Shown piece by piece: positions 35,640-46,700 of a stretch of DNA of 64,000 bases (positions are counted from its first letter, which is position 1; each line of letters opens with the position of its first letter). The notes under the pieces were generated by a model, which saw only the letters and a list, made by a program, of their open reading frames with translations, did no database searches and was not told the origin of the DNA. The position numbers and the translations under genes are program-made. Source of the stretch: Puffinus mauretanicus (taxonomy: Eukaryota > Chordata > Aves > Procellariiformes > Procellariidae); contig JAJKFH010003627.1 in assembly GCA_023333565.1 (NCBI GenBank), positions 5,375,501 to 5,439,500 on the forward strand, given 5' to 3'.

Positions 35640-38490
35640 CAATAATATTTTTTTTTCTCAATATACAGAATATACACAGGGAGGTAGAATGGATCAGAAT
35701 GTCAAAACTATATCTCAAAATATTTTGTATCTCCGCATGTGCTATTCTGGTGTCCACTTACAAAGAAAAGGCACTGAAGTATCGAGGAGTTGAGAAAACT
35801 TTTTAAAATATAAGACTTTAAACTCTGTTTAGCTCATCAAAAGCAAGACAGGGAGGTGATGTGATAAGCATTTGAAGGTAGGCTCTGAGTCTACTGATAG
35901 CATGTCTGTGTGTGTATTTTAATACAGACAACTGATCCAAATTACTTTTTTACTCATATGTGATTTACCTTTTGTATAGCAACCTTTCGTGCATATACGT
36001 GTTCATGTCTGCATAAATGAGAGCGCTACACTCAAAGGCTTTAATGGAAGTTATGTCCCTGTGTACACACAAAATAAGAGGTCAATTTACAAGCAAGAAC
36101 ATATTTACAGCAAAGAACTGTCAAAAGATATTTTGTATATCTCTCATAATCGGGACCAGAATCCCATGGCAACAGGCAAAGGTCTTCTGTACACCATGAT
36201 ACGGACTTTAAAGCCTAGTATTTACAGTAATATCAAGTACATTGGATGGTGCATGACCTGGACTGGTGTTCTCCAAGGCTGGCTGAAATGATATGAACTT
36301 GCTTACCATGGAGGGATGAAATCATTGCTTGCCTGAGTTTAGATTCAAGTAGGTAAGTAATTTACAGCTTTGTTTTGCTCTGAATCTCTATATAGTGCTC
36401 AGACGCTGTCAAAACGGGCAGAGTATCAGAGATAGATTTCTGGGAAGATCTGCCCTTTAGTCGAAGGAGATAAACATATCTGAGCGTTACCAGGGTGTGA
36501 TCAAAGAGAAAAGTTATTATGCTAGTTGAAAGCAGTATAGTTAGAAAAGCTACCAAGGAGAAGTGGTAACAGTCAGAGTTTAACAGAATATGTGAAGTTT
36601 TACTGTAGTTTCAAGACAAGAGCAGAGCTCAGAAGTAAGCTCTCAAATACACAGTGTATTTTTTTCCTGACTTCTAGGTGACCAGTTACACCATGTAAGC
36701 TAGTAAAAATATTTCATGCTGTGTTAAGCAAGGATGACATAAACAAGAGAGCAAATGGGAGTAAAGCATAATAATTTGTCTGCTGAAGTACTATGAAGTT
36801 AATAGCACTATATAGACAAATGAGAAGATGCACAGAAAACCAGAAACGTCTGGATCAGGCACAGCATTGAGCAGTCTACCAAAAATGACATTCCTGTTGC
36901 ACTGCCTTCCTCTGCCACTTTGAACGAAGTGTCCAATGTGACGAACTGCAGCTGGAAATCTTTGGGCGACATTGCAATGTCCCAGAAAAGAAAAAACTGT
37001 TGAAAGCATGCAGAATAAAGAGCCCGCAGAGCGGGCACGCTTCTGAAACAAAACCATATTGCTCTTATTTCAGACGTGGAACTCCGACAGCATCTCACAA
37101 AAGGTAACGATCAAACTAGAAGTGGGGAGCTCACATCGCTAAACTAATAACATGGAAGAAAAATAGCTTGCATGAAGTTGAACGTTACTTTGCTGCTTTT
37201 TATTTGGGTGGTTGGAAGTTTGTGTTTCCCCTTAACAAGGCAAAAGAATTTAATGGCTTTATATTGTTTGGAGTTGAGTGAGTGCCTGCAGGCTTGCTTG
37301 ATGAGAAAAGTGACATCCTGAGGAAACGTACAGCAAATTGCAAACAAAATCCTTATTAGTAGTGGCAGTTACCTCCTGGAGTAGGATTGATTTGGAATCC
37401 CTGTAAGGACAGTGCTCTCCTCGCTCAGCCAACTTGACAAATAACAGTGTTTCTTAGGAGTTCATATTCGAGTTGTGTTGGTGGTAATAGAATTTAACTT
37501 TCAGATTCAAAACAATTAAAGCAAAGTACTGAATGTCTCTGTGCCTGAGAGATTAATTTTAAAAGTTACACATACGCTCCTTTTCTATTGCAAATGCAGT
37601 AAAAAAAGCTGCTGCTTCTGCTTATCCTTAGAGTGAGTATGAAGAGCAACCAGGATTCAAAGATTTGGGATGCCCCCAAGGAATGACAGCATTCACTGTG
37701 GGGATCCATATTTTGTCTCAGCTCAGAAACCCAGAAGATCATTTTGATCCATCCTCTGCCATACTCTGGAATGTGACATGGAGGACACAGAGATAGTCCG
37801 AACTATTTGACAACAGCAATGTGAAGCAGCAGACATGTTATTTTGGAAACTTTTTTTCAAAAAAGAAAATTATTTTTCATATGTAAGCAGTGTAATTACA
37901 GCCTTGGCAGGAATCAAAACAATCTGCAGTATTTGTTTCATCTCCCATCAGCCACTACTTATGTCACTGCAACAAGAAGTGAAAAGTACCAAAATGTTTG
38001 TTCCTCTTTGCCCCATACAACTAAAATATCTGAAAACATTTACTTTGAGCATGCAAAGAGGCCCTGGGGTGAAGACAATTCAAAGAAACACTCGGATCTA
38101 ACCCCAACTCATATTGCACAAGCTCTGTTTAGATTGGCAAATTGTATGGACTGACAGAAGTGGATTTTTGGAGCAGAACAGTTCGTGCTGAAGATCAGGC
38201 CTATTCTATACATTTCTGAGGTTTTTATGTTGGACCAGCCCTAGTCTGCTCCCGTGACTTGTTGGTGGTTGGAACACATCTTCTAATTTAATGTCATCTG
38301 AGGGGAATCCATTTTGTGTGCTCCAGGATTGCTCCGTGATGTGAACCAAAGCATGAGAAGTGCAGATAATCAGGAGACTGGCTTCAAAACTTAAAATGCT
38401 TAGGATGTCATATGGAGGAAGTAAACGTCTCGTTAACTTACTAGTTGTCAAACATGTTTCTCCCAAATTCCTTTTTAACTCAGGGCACCA
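35640..38490. other. Non-coding stretch
   Basis: No gene recognised; frames up to 103 codons (37843-38154 plus) have no domain. Notable is the 14-bp palindrome at 36968-36981. Confidence 0.6.
36968..36981. repeat. Perfect 14-bp palindrome with C/EBP-like centre
   Basis: GACATTGCAATGTC equals its own reverse complement. The centre ATTGCAAT is close to paired C/EBP half-sites (ATTGC/GCAAT). Binding is an inference. Confidence 0.85.
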
Positions 38491-38499
38491 CCAAAATGC

Positions 38500-38785
38500 T
38501 CTCGAATTGAATTGGGTTTAGTATTGTTTAATTTAGTGAAAGAAAAATCACTGTTAACAAAGTAAAATAGCAGCTGTTATTGTAATGCATCATGTGGAAA
38601 GGCAAGCATCTAAGTATTTGCTATTTTATGTTTTGAACAATATTTAGTGGCTATTATCTCTATCGCCAGAAGATTGGACTTCTGCACTTGATAAACAAAA
38701 TGGTGTTGATCTTCACATGTGAAACAATTCAGAAATGCTATTAATACATCTGTTAATTAAATATGCACTCACGTCCTGAATTTGT
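38500..38785. promoter_or_regulatory. Possible conserved non-coding element
   Basis: Complex low-GC sequence with TTTAATTTAGTG, GTAATGCATCATG, GAACAATATTTAG, TTGATAAACAAAATGG and GTTAATTAAATATGC phrases. These include SOX-type (ACAAT) and forkhead-type (ATAAACA) cores. No repeat or gene explains it. Confidence 0.3.
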
Positions 38786-38813
38786 TGACCTTAAAGTATA
38801 TTTTACCATTTTA

Positions 38814-38847
38814 AAAGGACCAATAATAATCAGAAAGGACCAATGAT
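38814..38847 (+). repeat. 14-bp direct repeat, period 20
   Basis: AAAGGACCAATAAT (38814-38827) recurs as AAAGGACCAATGAT (38834-38847), thirteen of fourteen bases matching. Both contain CCAAT. The 20-base spacing is about two helical turns, so two bound proteins would lie on the same DNA face. Confidence 0.85.
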
Positions 38848-38849
38848 AC

Positions 38850-40430
38850 CAGAATTACGAGCTCACTAGCCTTCTAAGAATTCACATATTGCTACCCTGC
38901 AATTCGGCTGCAAGCCTCGGAAGTTGCATGCAATATTTAAGGCTTCAGCCTGCCATGAGATATGTTACATGTATAAGTAGGTATTCTGCAGTAGCTGCTT
39001 ACGTTGCATCTCATGTATGGTAATGGCCTGTTGTGGGTGGATCCTTGAGCATCCAGAAACAGCCTCCCCTCTTAAAACTGGCAAAACAAGATTCTAAGTC
39101 CTTTTTCAATTTTCTGATTTGAATTAATATTGCACTTGTATACGCTGTATTTTCTATAGCCCAGGAGGAAAACCATGAAGTATTGTCACATTTCATGCAT
39201 CAGGGCTTGATACACAGGGTATCCCAGCGCACTCTGGTACTCCATTGCCAAATGCATTTTTCTTCTCAGGAAACGATTGACATCGATTGGTGCTGGAAAT
39301 GAGGCAGTAGGTTAGCTGGTCACCAGTCTGTTCCTCTAATGATAATGCTTTGTTTTTGAGGAACCCTCAGTAATCAATTGATCTCACTTCAAGATGGATT
39401 TGATAAGTATCATTGATACTATCTTTTATGGATCTCTTGGGGTTTTTCTATGCAAATTATTTTCAGAAGTTTCCCTTTTATGAAGCACTTTTTTCTCTTC
39501 TCCCCTTGAACTTCTACGGCTTCTTACTGAACAGTATGAAGATATTTTTTAATTTGGCTGCAGTGGGGGAAACAGTAAAAAATTTGATCATGGAGTGGAT
39601 TGAATACAATGAAGAAGGTTTTTTATGCTTTGTTATTCATTCATCTGTTTAGTTTTGATTCCTTAAATGGTCTGTAAGGAGAGAATCTATTTGATAGAAG
39701 CCTGAAGTAAAGCCAAACGAGAGACTGACTTACTCCAGAAATACTACTCTGTTTAGCAGATTTGTTTGTACGACTTCTCACTTGGTAGCAGTCATTTCCT
39801 AGTTAGTATAAACATGGTCCACCTTCCAGGGTTACTCTTCATTTTTATGAGGGCTCTAGTCTTTTACACACTAGATATCAGCTTTAAGAGTGTGAAGACC
39901 TTATTCAGTAACACACCAAAGTCATTACCTTCTGAAAAAGCTGGTACATTAAAAATGTTTTTCAGTTTCATCACAGCATTGGTCTTTTCTTCTCAGTGGC
40001 AGACTTGAAAAATTTGACAGGGTAACCTAACACTTCCAGAGCGGTGTTAGAAGAAAGATGCTCCTGTGCATAAGAAGTAGAAATAACATTACATAAACCG
40101 TACTTCATATCCATAAGCCTTTCGGGGTCTGGGTTATTTTTTAAATTTTAATGGAGAGTATGCTGCATGCTGACAGACAATTATTGCTAGCTTTGTAATG
40201 TCTTTTCTAGGCTCTCTTTGTAAATTGTGCCTTCTATTTCTTTTCTTATATGTGAATGAATTTGCAGAAAGCCAGGTAGACCAGAAATTTCCAGCAGTGC
40301 CGTTGGGTGTGGTCATGCCCAGAACAGACACCACGAGGCCCTGGCAGGCCAAGCCGTGTCCCAGTGTGCCCCAAATCTTCCCCCGAAGAAAAAGCTGAGG
40401 AGGAAGAGGGCAATCCAGTCTTTACGCCCA
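38850..40430. other. Non-coding stretch
   Basis: No gene recognised; frames do not exceed 80 codons and are F/L/S-rich, as expected from T-rich DNA. Confidence 0.65.
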
Positions 40431-40439
40431 TTCAGCCCC

Positions 40440-40645
40440 TGGCCTTTTCCCCCGCGGCTGTCAGCAAGGGTGTTAATTAGTGTCAAGTGTGACAGCGAGG
40501 AATGGGACTGGTGCCACAAATGCATTTGCTAAACTAGTCTGCCAGCAAACGGTCCGCAGATGGACATGACTTTCATTCACCACCAACTTGGGCTGTGATG
40601 TAACGGCAGACCCAAAGGTAAAAGTTGTCTAATTTATTGCTATTC
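40440..40645. promoter_or_regulatory. Possible conserved non-coding element
   Basis: Complex sequence with GGTGTTAATTAGTGTCAAG, GTGTGACAG, CACAAATGCATTTG, GGTCCGCAGATGG and TGATGTAACGGC. It keeps CpGs and has mixed homeodomain, TALE-type (TGACAG) and E-box (CAGATG) cores. No repeat signature. Confidence 0.35.
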
Positions 40646-40734
40646 CCTGTGGTCTCTGCACTCCTCCCATATTCCTTTGTTTTAAAAGAAATACTGGAAG
40701 GCTGCAGTTCAAATGTTTAATTTTCCAATTTTAG

Positions 40735-40970
40735 TTCTTTCCCTCCCTGTGGTGGGCTGCTCTGTAATAATTCGATATTGATGAGGATGTTTTCTCAGAG
40801 GCATCTGAGGCTTCTGTTTTTCAGGGATCAAAGGAAGGAATAATCTGGATTTTTGCAAATGGATACATGACAACATTGATGTCGTATCTTCAGTGAATTG
40901 CAGAGTTAGCGTGCTTCATCTGCTCCAGAGGCTATTCTAATACTAATGTGCTTTTACGCCTTAAAAAAGT
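40735..40970. promoter_or_regulatory. Possible conserved non-coding element
   Basis: Adjacent to the previous block. Contains GTAATAATTCGATATTGATG, GGATCAAAGG (TCF/LEF-type), AACATTGATGTCG and a preserved TTAGCGTGC. It could form one enhancer with 40440-40645. Confidence 0.3.
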
Positions 40971-40979
40971 CCATGACCC

Positions 40980-42265
40980 AAATAGAAAATACAGTATGAT
41001 TTTACCATTTAGTTGTTGAGAGATGCAAGGTTTTTTGGCCTACCCTGGATGTTCATGTCCTAGTTTAGCTGCACTCTTGTCCATTTTTTTCTTTTCACTG
41101 TTTTCTGCAATCTCTGGCATTATCATTTCAATCCATTGATTCTTTGGCTCTGGGATCACCAGATACTAAGGTCTCATTTGTACTCCTCTCCACCTGTTTG
41201 AATGGCAATCAGAGACCCCAGCTGCCAAGCTCCGCAATATTTTGCTCAGTTGAGGATTGTGGTTGGCATCAATGCAGATTTCATTTAGTTACGCTGGCAG
41301 CTTTCACACTACCACTGGGCTTGCTATAGGTGCAGACACAAGTGTTTTGGTCACTTATTATTTTTACATAGTCTAAAAACATGTAAAAAATGTGCCCAGG
41401 CAAGTTGTTCCTTCATCCAAATTTACTTTATTAAACAGGCATGCCATTTTCAAGGTGGAGGCATGCAATTGCGCTCTTCGCTTGGCATCACGTTCTCGCG
41501 CTGGCGGAGATGTTTGTGCTGCCCTTGGCACTCCTCCTCTATGTTTTTCTCTATCACTCTTGGGGTGGCTTTGGCAGCTGCACTGGCCAGATGCAAAGCT
41601 CTCGCCTCTTTTCCAGCAGAGGCATGTGAGGTCTGTGTAAAAAGCTTTCTGGCAGAGACTCTGCATTTTGCCTGGCTCTGCTTTGCTTCCCCAAGGTTTG
41701 CTCTTCATCCTATAGATGTACTATCTTCTGACCCACAAACAAGCATGAGGAATTCAATTGCGCGGGGTGGGTGTTTGGAGAGAAAACAGCTTACCTAACG
41801 CACACAAAAAGCCCTATTAGTGCCTGTGTCTGCTCCATTTCTGATGTATAAACAGTTACTTTGACATTTAATGAATTTGTCATCTTATATCTTGGAAGCA
41901 CAGCAATACCATGCACCGCTTTAGAATAGGCAGTTCTGTTAGCAGAAAGATTAATAATGCCTGCTTGCAAGTACAGATTTTCTGATCTTTAATAAGTAGT
42001 GAGCTCATACTACAAATTTTCCCCTGATGAAGACATTTTAATAGTTTCTCTCTCCTTGAATGGTCTGCCTGTTTTCATAAAAAGTGAAGGAACTTATTTT
42101 GCAGGCTACTACCCTTTGTCTAATAGCTTGGAATTGTTCAACAGGTTCAAGAGTTACTGTAAGCATGCATACTCCAGGCAAAAAAAAAAAGGAGATTCAG
42201 TTTTCCCTAATCTGTTGAAATAGCCAGGACAAATTCAAGTAGGAATGTTATCGCTGACCTCTGCC
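40980..42265. other. Non-coding stretch with a CpG-bearing patch at 41.46-41.52 kb
   Basis: No gene recognised. Overlapping frames of 82-111 codons on both strands (41373-41798) cross a slightly GC-richer patch with several CpGs, without a domain or splice signals. Confidence 0.6.
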
Positions 42266-42269
42266 AAGC

Positions 42270-42385
42270 TGACATTGTCCTGGAGTGTCTGTGCTGGCAA
42301 CAAGCAATATGCTTCAATAATTTCTCTCCAATGTTAATTATTGTTAAGTGTTCCTTTTGTTAACAAATAATAAAAATCCACCTTT
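42270..42385. promoter_or_regulatory. Possible conserved non-coding element
   Basis: CAACAAGCAATATGC, CAATAATTTC, ATGTTAATTATTG and TTGTTAACAAATAATAA cores occur in a row; GTTAAC/GTTAATTATT are HNF1-like. AT-rich but not a simple repeat. Low confidence. Confidence 0.25.
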
Positions 42386-42389
42386 GGAA

Positions 42390-44735
42390 GATTTTGACCA
42401 AGTTAGTGATTTTGGTAGCCTAACACTTTACTTTAGGATATTTTAGTTAAATAACCAGGAAAAATTCTGGCTTCAGTCACTGTACCCGTAGGACAGAACA
42501 GTTAAATCTTATGCTCCCACTAGAATTCAGGACTTAAAACATTCATATATAGAGCCACACAACAGCGGCAAAGAGGACAGAACGGGCCAGCAGGTCCCCT
42601 AGCCTCGGATGGGGAGAGCATTTGGAAATGTGGGGAACACTGCGAGCCTGATGGTTACTTCTCTTTTGAGCACGAGAAAGACTTGCTGGTTGTTCTCTCC
42701 AGTCTGTAAAATGACTTGCTGTTTTGACACTTGGGATTTGGGTTGTTGGAAATCTTTTCATGTTAAAGTTGGTTATTCACGAATGCTAATGGTGGTGATA
42801 TTAGCAGTATACTTTGTAACTTGTCACTTTATAATCTCAGTCTTTATGTAAGAATCAGGTTTTTTTTCTTCATCTCTTATGATTAGCAGGCACAGATACA
42901 TGACTCGTACGATGTGATTCGGTGTCAGACTCGGGAATAGGCTGTGGGAGTCACGGCCTCTGTCCTGGGCCTCCACCTCATCAACTGCCACAGAAGTATG
43001 TTTCTGCTCCTTCCAGTTCCATTTTTCTAAATATTTTTGCTCCACCTTACCCGTTGCGTTTTTGTAGTTGCAGACATTTATCAGGTGTCCACCACAGAAG
43101 CATTCAAGTGTCACAACATTAAATGAAAGGCAAAACCTTAACTCGGAATAAATAGTGCAAACACAACCCTGTCTGCTTTACCTGTAAAACTGTTGCTCAT
43201 ACTGAAGTTTTGATGCAAAATTGTTTGATTTTTCTAAAGAAGATTCCTGAGGGAATCACTACGGCTGCTATAGAAAAGCCAGATCCAGGATGCCCCACCT
43301 AGCGAAACCCAGGGGGAGGATGTTCATGTCCTGCAGGGCCGTTAGGTGGAGCACTGTGTCCAGAGACCTTCCGCACCGGTGCTGGGCAGCCAGAAGGCTG
43401 CCACGGTGGAGGCCGGGCACTTGGGATGGTGATCGAGGAATATTTGAGTTAAGTCAATAGTTTTACCATATATAAAGATCACAAGAAAATCGAGCCATTG
43501 TGTTTGACGTTCTGAGGGGGTTGAGTTGCTAGATCACCAAGGACTAAAGTTAATAACCAGCACTTCAGTTTGCACCTGGAACGAGACTGGCAGTCAGCGG
43601 GAGCCCAAGCGCAGGTGCAATGTGCTCTTGTCCATTTACTCATCCTCTATGGCAGGCAGCCACGTCCTGCACCAGCTGAAGCTGCCAGATGTCCTTCGGG
43701 TCAGTCCCACATCACACGCATTGCAGTAGTCAAGAGTTTTACTTGCTGTTTGCTTTTGTTGACTGTTCCTGCCAGTGTTGCTATCTTAGCCTGTCAGTAC
43801 AAAACTGCCCGTATAATTCTGCAGGCCTCCTGGGGAATACCCTTGGGATGAAGGGGACCTGTTTTGAGGCGGAAGTCTCCTATTGCATGTTAAATTTTTA
43901 GTTTTCTCCATCTGATCAGATAGCACGTTAGCTATCCTTGACGTCTTTTTAGATTAGTATCTTTAGTGAATCACTTCCTCACCCTGCATTTTATCCATAG
44001 GAACAGTAAATTTCCCTTTATCAAGAAATTCCCTTAAGTCCCTTCAAAATGATATGTTACATTCTGTAATTATTAACTTCTTATCTTCTTTTTTCTTAAA
44101 CACCAAACTCAGTAGTGCTCCCTTTCAAGTTGAATTGGCAGAACTCGCTGTACGATATACTATTGTCATTCAGTTCAGGCTTTTTCTCTAATGGCAGCAG
44201 TTAGCTGAAGTAACATTTCAGCCCCAGCTGACTGCAAGCGCAGGTTATAATTTTCTGAGACGACCTCTGATTGTGGTGTTTGCCTGCTTCGTGAGACAGT
44301 GAAGAACATCAAACATGTCTTCATAAATGTCATAAATTTTTATTTACAATTCTAACTGGGGTACATGTTTAAAAGTTTTGTGGGTAGGAAGCAGTATTGA
44401 TCACTGGCTGACATTTTTAAGAAAAACTACTATTGCAAATTGAAATCATTCCCTCTCCTTAGGCCAAGCAAATTAGAATAGTGTTTGTTTATAAGAAACA
44501 GAGGAAAGACTGGAGATTATTGGGTGACCAATTTTATATTCATATTTTATGGTTTTTTGCATCTTTTGTCACAGTAATCCTGCATATCCTGATTTCTAAT
44601 TACTTGCCTTTTGTGTTTTGACTGTTTTTCAAATTGTTACTGAAAAGGCAGAGTTAAGATTGCTTGGCCTGCTTTATCGTCTGCCTGTATAATTCTCTTT
44701 TAGCCACAGCCTTAACTTGGTTTTTCTGGGCTTTT
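42390..44735. other. Non-coding stretch with a GC-richer patch at 43.26-43.44 kb
   Basis: No gene recognised; frames up to 96 codons (42824-43114 minus) have no domain. The GC-richer patch contains a CACCGGTG palindrome and several CpGs but no promoter signal that I can see. Confidence 0.6.
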
Positions 44736-44739
44736 ATTG

Positions 44740-44825
44740 CTTGGTTTTGGGGTGGGGTTTTGTTTCTTGTTGTTTTGGTTTTTTTAATTGTTTGGGGGTT
44801 TGTTTTGTTTTGTTGTTTTTAATAG
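44740..44825. repeat. G/T-rich low-complexity tract
   Basis: About 85 bases composed almost only of G and T on the plus strand, including TTTTG repeats. Strong strand asymmetry; treated as low-complexity. It contains several G-runs (GGGG, GGGG, GGGGG) that could stack. Confidence 0.85.
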
Positions 44826-45194
44826 CTATGCAAATTCTTGCAGGGTTTTTCTGTTTGCCCTTAATTTGCTGATATATACTTTTAAACTCTACTGTTTTTT
44901 TCTCTATGAGAATACGAAGTGTTTGCTCTCATGGCAACAATACCCCTTCTCCTGTAGTCTCAGGTTTAAAGTGTAACAAGCTTGAGTGTATTTGTTTGTA
45001 CTTTAATAATATGCACATCCCTTATGTGCCTATGCTGCTGTTTCCCTGATGGTAACCAAGAGTGCTGTGAATCCTCATTCACCAATCGTTCTCTTCTCTT
45101 AAATGTCATAGCTGTCAGCAAAGGAGTGATGTAAGAAATATTAGAACAACATTTTCTAGATTCTTCTGTGACTGCTGCTACTTTCTCTCATGCA

Positions 45195-45300
45195 GCAAGT
45201 GATGGGAATCATTCAGCAGGGACAGATTAGAAAATGATAGCAGCTGAGTAAATCTGACTCATAGAATTAAATATCATGGATCAAATGGGCTTGTGCCAAA
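45195..45300. promoter_or_regulatory. Possible regulatory segment with AP-1/MAF-type sites
   Basis: Contains CAGCTGAGTAAA followed by a perfect AP-1 core TGACTCA (45255-45261), then GAATTAAATATCATGG. The sequence is complex and repeat-free. Weak, motif-based. Confidence 0.25.
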
Positions 45301-45309
45301 CTTTCCCAC

Positions 45310-46550
45310 TGGATTTAATGTAAGACTCTGACCCTTGCAGTATTACAAAAGCGGGTCAAATTTTCTGTGCTTGTACAGTAGGTCTTTTGATATTTTGCCA
45401 ACGCCAGTATGCACTATCAAAGGTTTTATCATCAGCTGCCAAAGAGATAACTACAAGTTTTTAATTCCAACGTAGAGTGTAACTGAATGGACTGTGTCTC
45501 AAGAAAATAACGGGGGGAATGGATAACAGTGCGTGTTATGCCTCTGTGTTGCCACGGGGAAATTTGGCACTGAGGCTCAGCTGGAGACTAGATGGTAAAG
45601 TTGACAATGTCAGAAAGGAGAGAATTTTATCCTTGCACATCGGAAGACATTTCAGTGCCCCTCTCAGACCTCTGCAACCACCAGTTCGAGGCCGTTCTGT
45701 TGTGTCCAGGAGGTGCAGGTGGGCTACACTGGAAACATGGTTCATGGCTCAAAAGGGAGCTTTTCTCCTCTGTTTTCTCCCCCTAGGTACTAGTGGCCTA
45801 GTCCTGATCTTGACCATTCGCCTCTCGCTCTTACTCTCCTAATTCTAATAGAAAGATTTTGTGATCCTTCTGTTTCTTTCCTTTTTATTGGTGGTTTGTA
45901 GTCCTCAGCCCTAAAGATCCGATGCCCATTTTTCTCAAAGTAATAATGGTTTTCTTCTCCACAACCCCTCTTGTGAGGTAGAGCTGATGAAATTTTTATT
46001 GCCACAGTCTATGGACTCTGACTGTGAGTCCATAGCTTCGCATCTTTTCCATCTTGTCCACTTTGCTCTGTCATGGGGGTTCCACAAGTTGGTGAACCTG
46101 GAGTTCTCAGCACAGTCACTTTTTCCCCTTCCCATATTAGTGGCATGAAAGCTTGTCATCATAGAAGTATTTATAGTCTTGCTAACTGCTTCACAGCCCC
46201 AGGTGGGGGATAGGAGAACTGAGAGCTAAGGATAAACCAGTGTTGGATGTCTATCATCCACAGCAAGTCTCAGTTCATCCCAGGCAATGGTGAAGCGATG
46301 CCAGAGGTACAGGGCAGCTTAATGGTATGACAGCCATCGCTGCAATTGTAGAAGCTTGACTTCTGTCCAAAATGAAACGAAATCGAGTCTTCTAAAATGG
46401 TGATAATCCTCCTTATATTACCGGGGTGATACTGGAGGGGATCATTTATCTGTGAGTGTGCTGTGTAACCTCAGACTGGTTGCATGCCAGACCCAGCCTC
46501 CCTTGCAGTTCTTATAATTCTTAATTCTGGCAGCACAGAAGTTAATAGTT
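45310..46550. other. Non-coding stretch
   Basis: No gene recognised. A 107-codon frame (45519-45842 plus) and antisense frames have no domain. The hairpin at 46009-46035 is annotated separately. Confidence 0.6.
46009..46035. repeat. Perfect 10-bp inverted repeat with 7-nt loop
   Basis: CTATGGACTC (46009-46018) and GAGTCCATAG (46026-46035) are exact reverse complements around TGACTGT. It is the longest uninterrupted stem I noticed in the window. The arms are too short for a microRNA precursor, and it does not extend with a few mismatches. Confidence 0.88.
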
Positions 46551-46559
46551 TAGGAAAAT

Positions 46560-46700
46560 TTTGCTTTTTTTATAATTAAGTCTGTGGAAGGTAGAAATCA
46601 ACAGTACAGTGCATTTTCCCAGCAGAGACCATAAATTAATTAGGAGCAATTTGCTGTCAGAAACAATTTCCATAATTTTAAGTAAAAAAGCAGAAACCCG
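46560..46700. promoter_or_regulatory. Probable conserved non-coding element
   Basis: Complex sequence with TATAATTAAGTC, ACCATAAATTAATTAGGAGC, GTCAGAAACAATTTCC and CATAATTTTAAG. These are homeodomain-type and SOX-type (ACAAT) cores in close succession, with no repeat signature. Confidence 0.35.
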
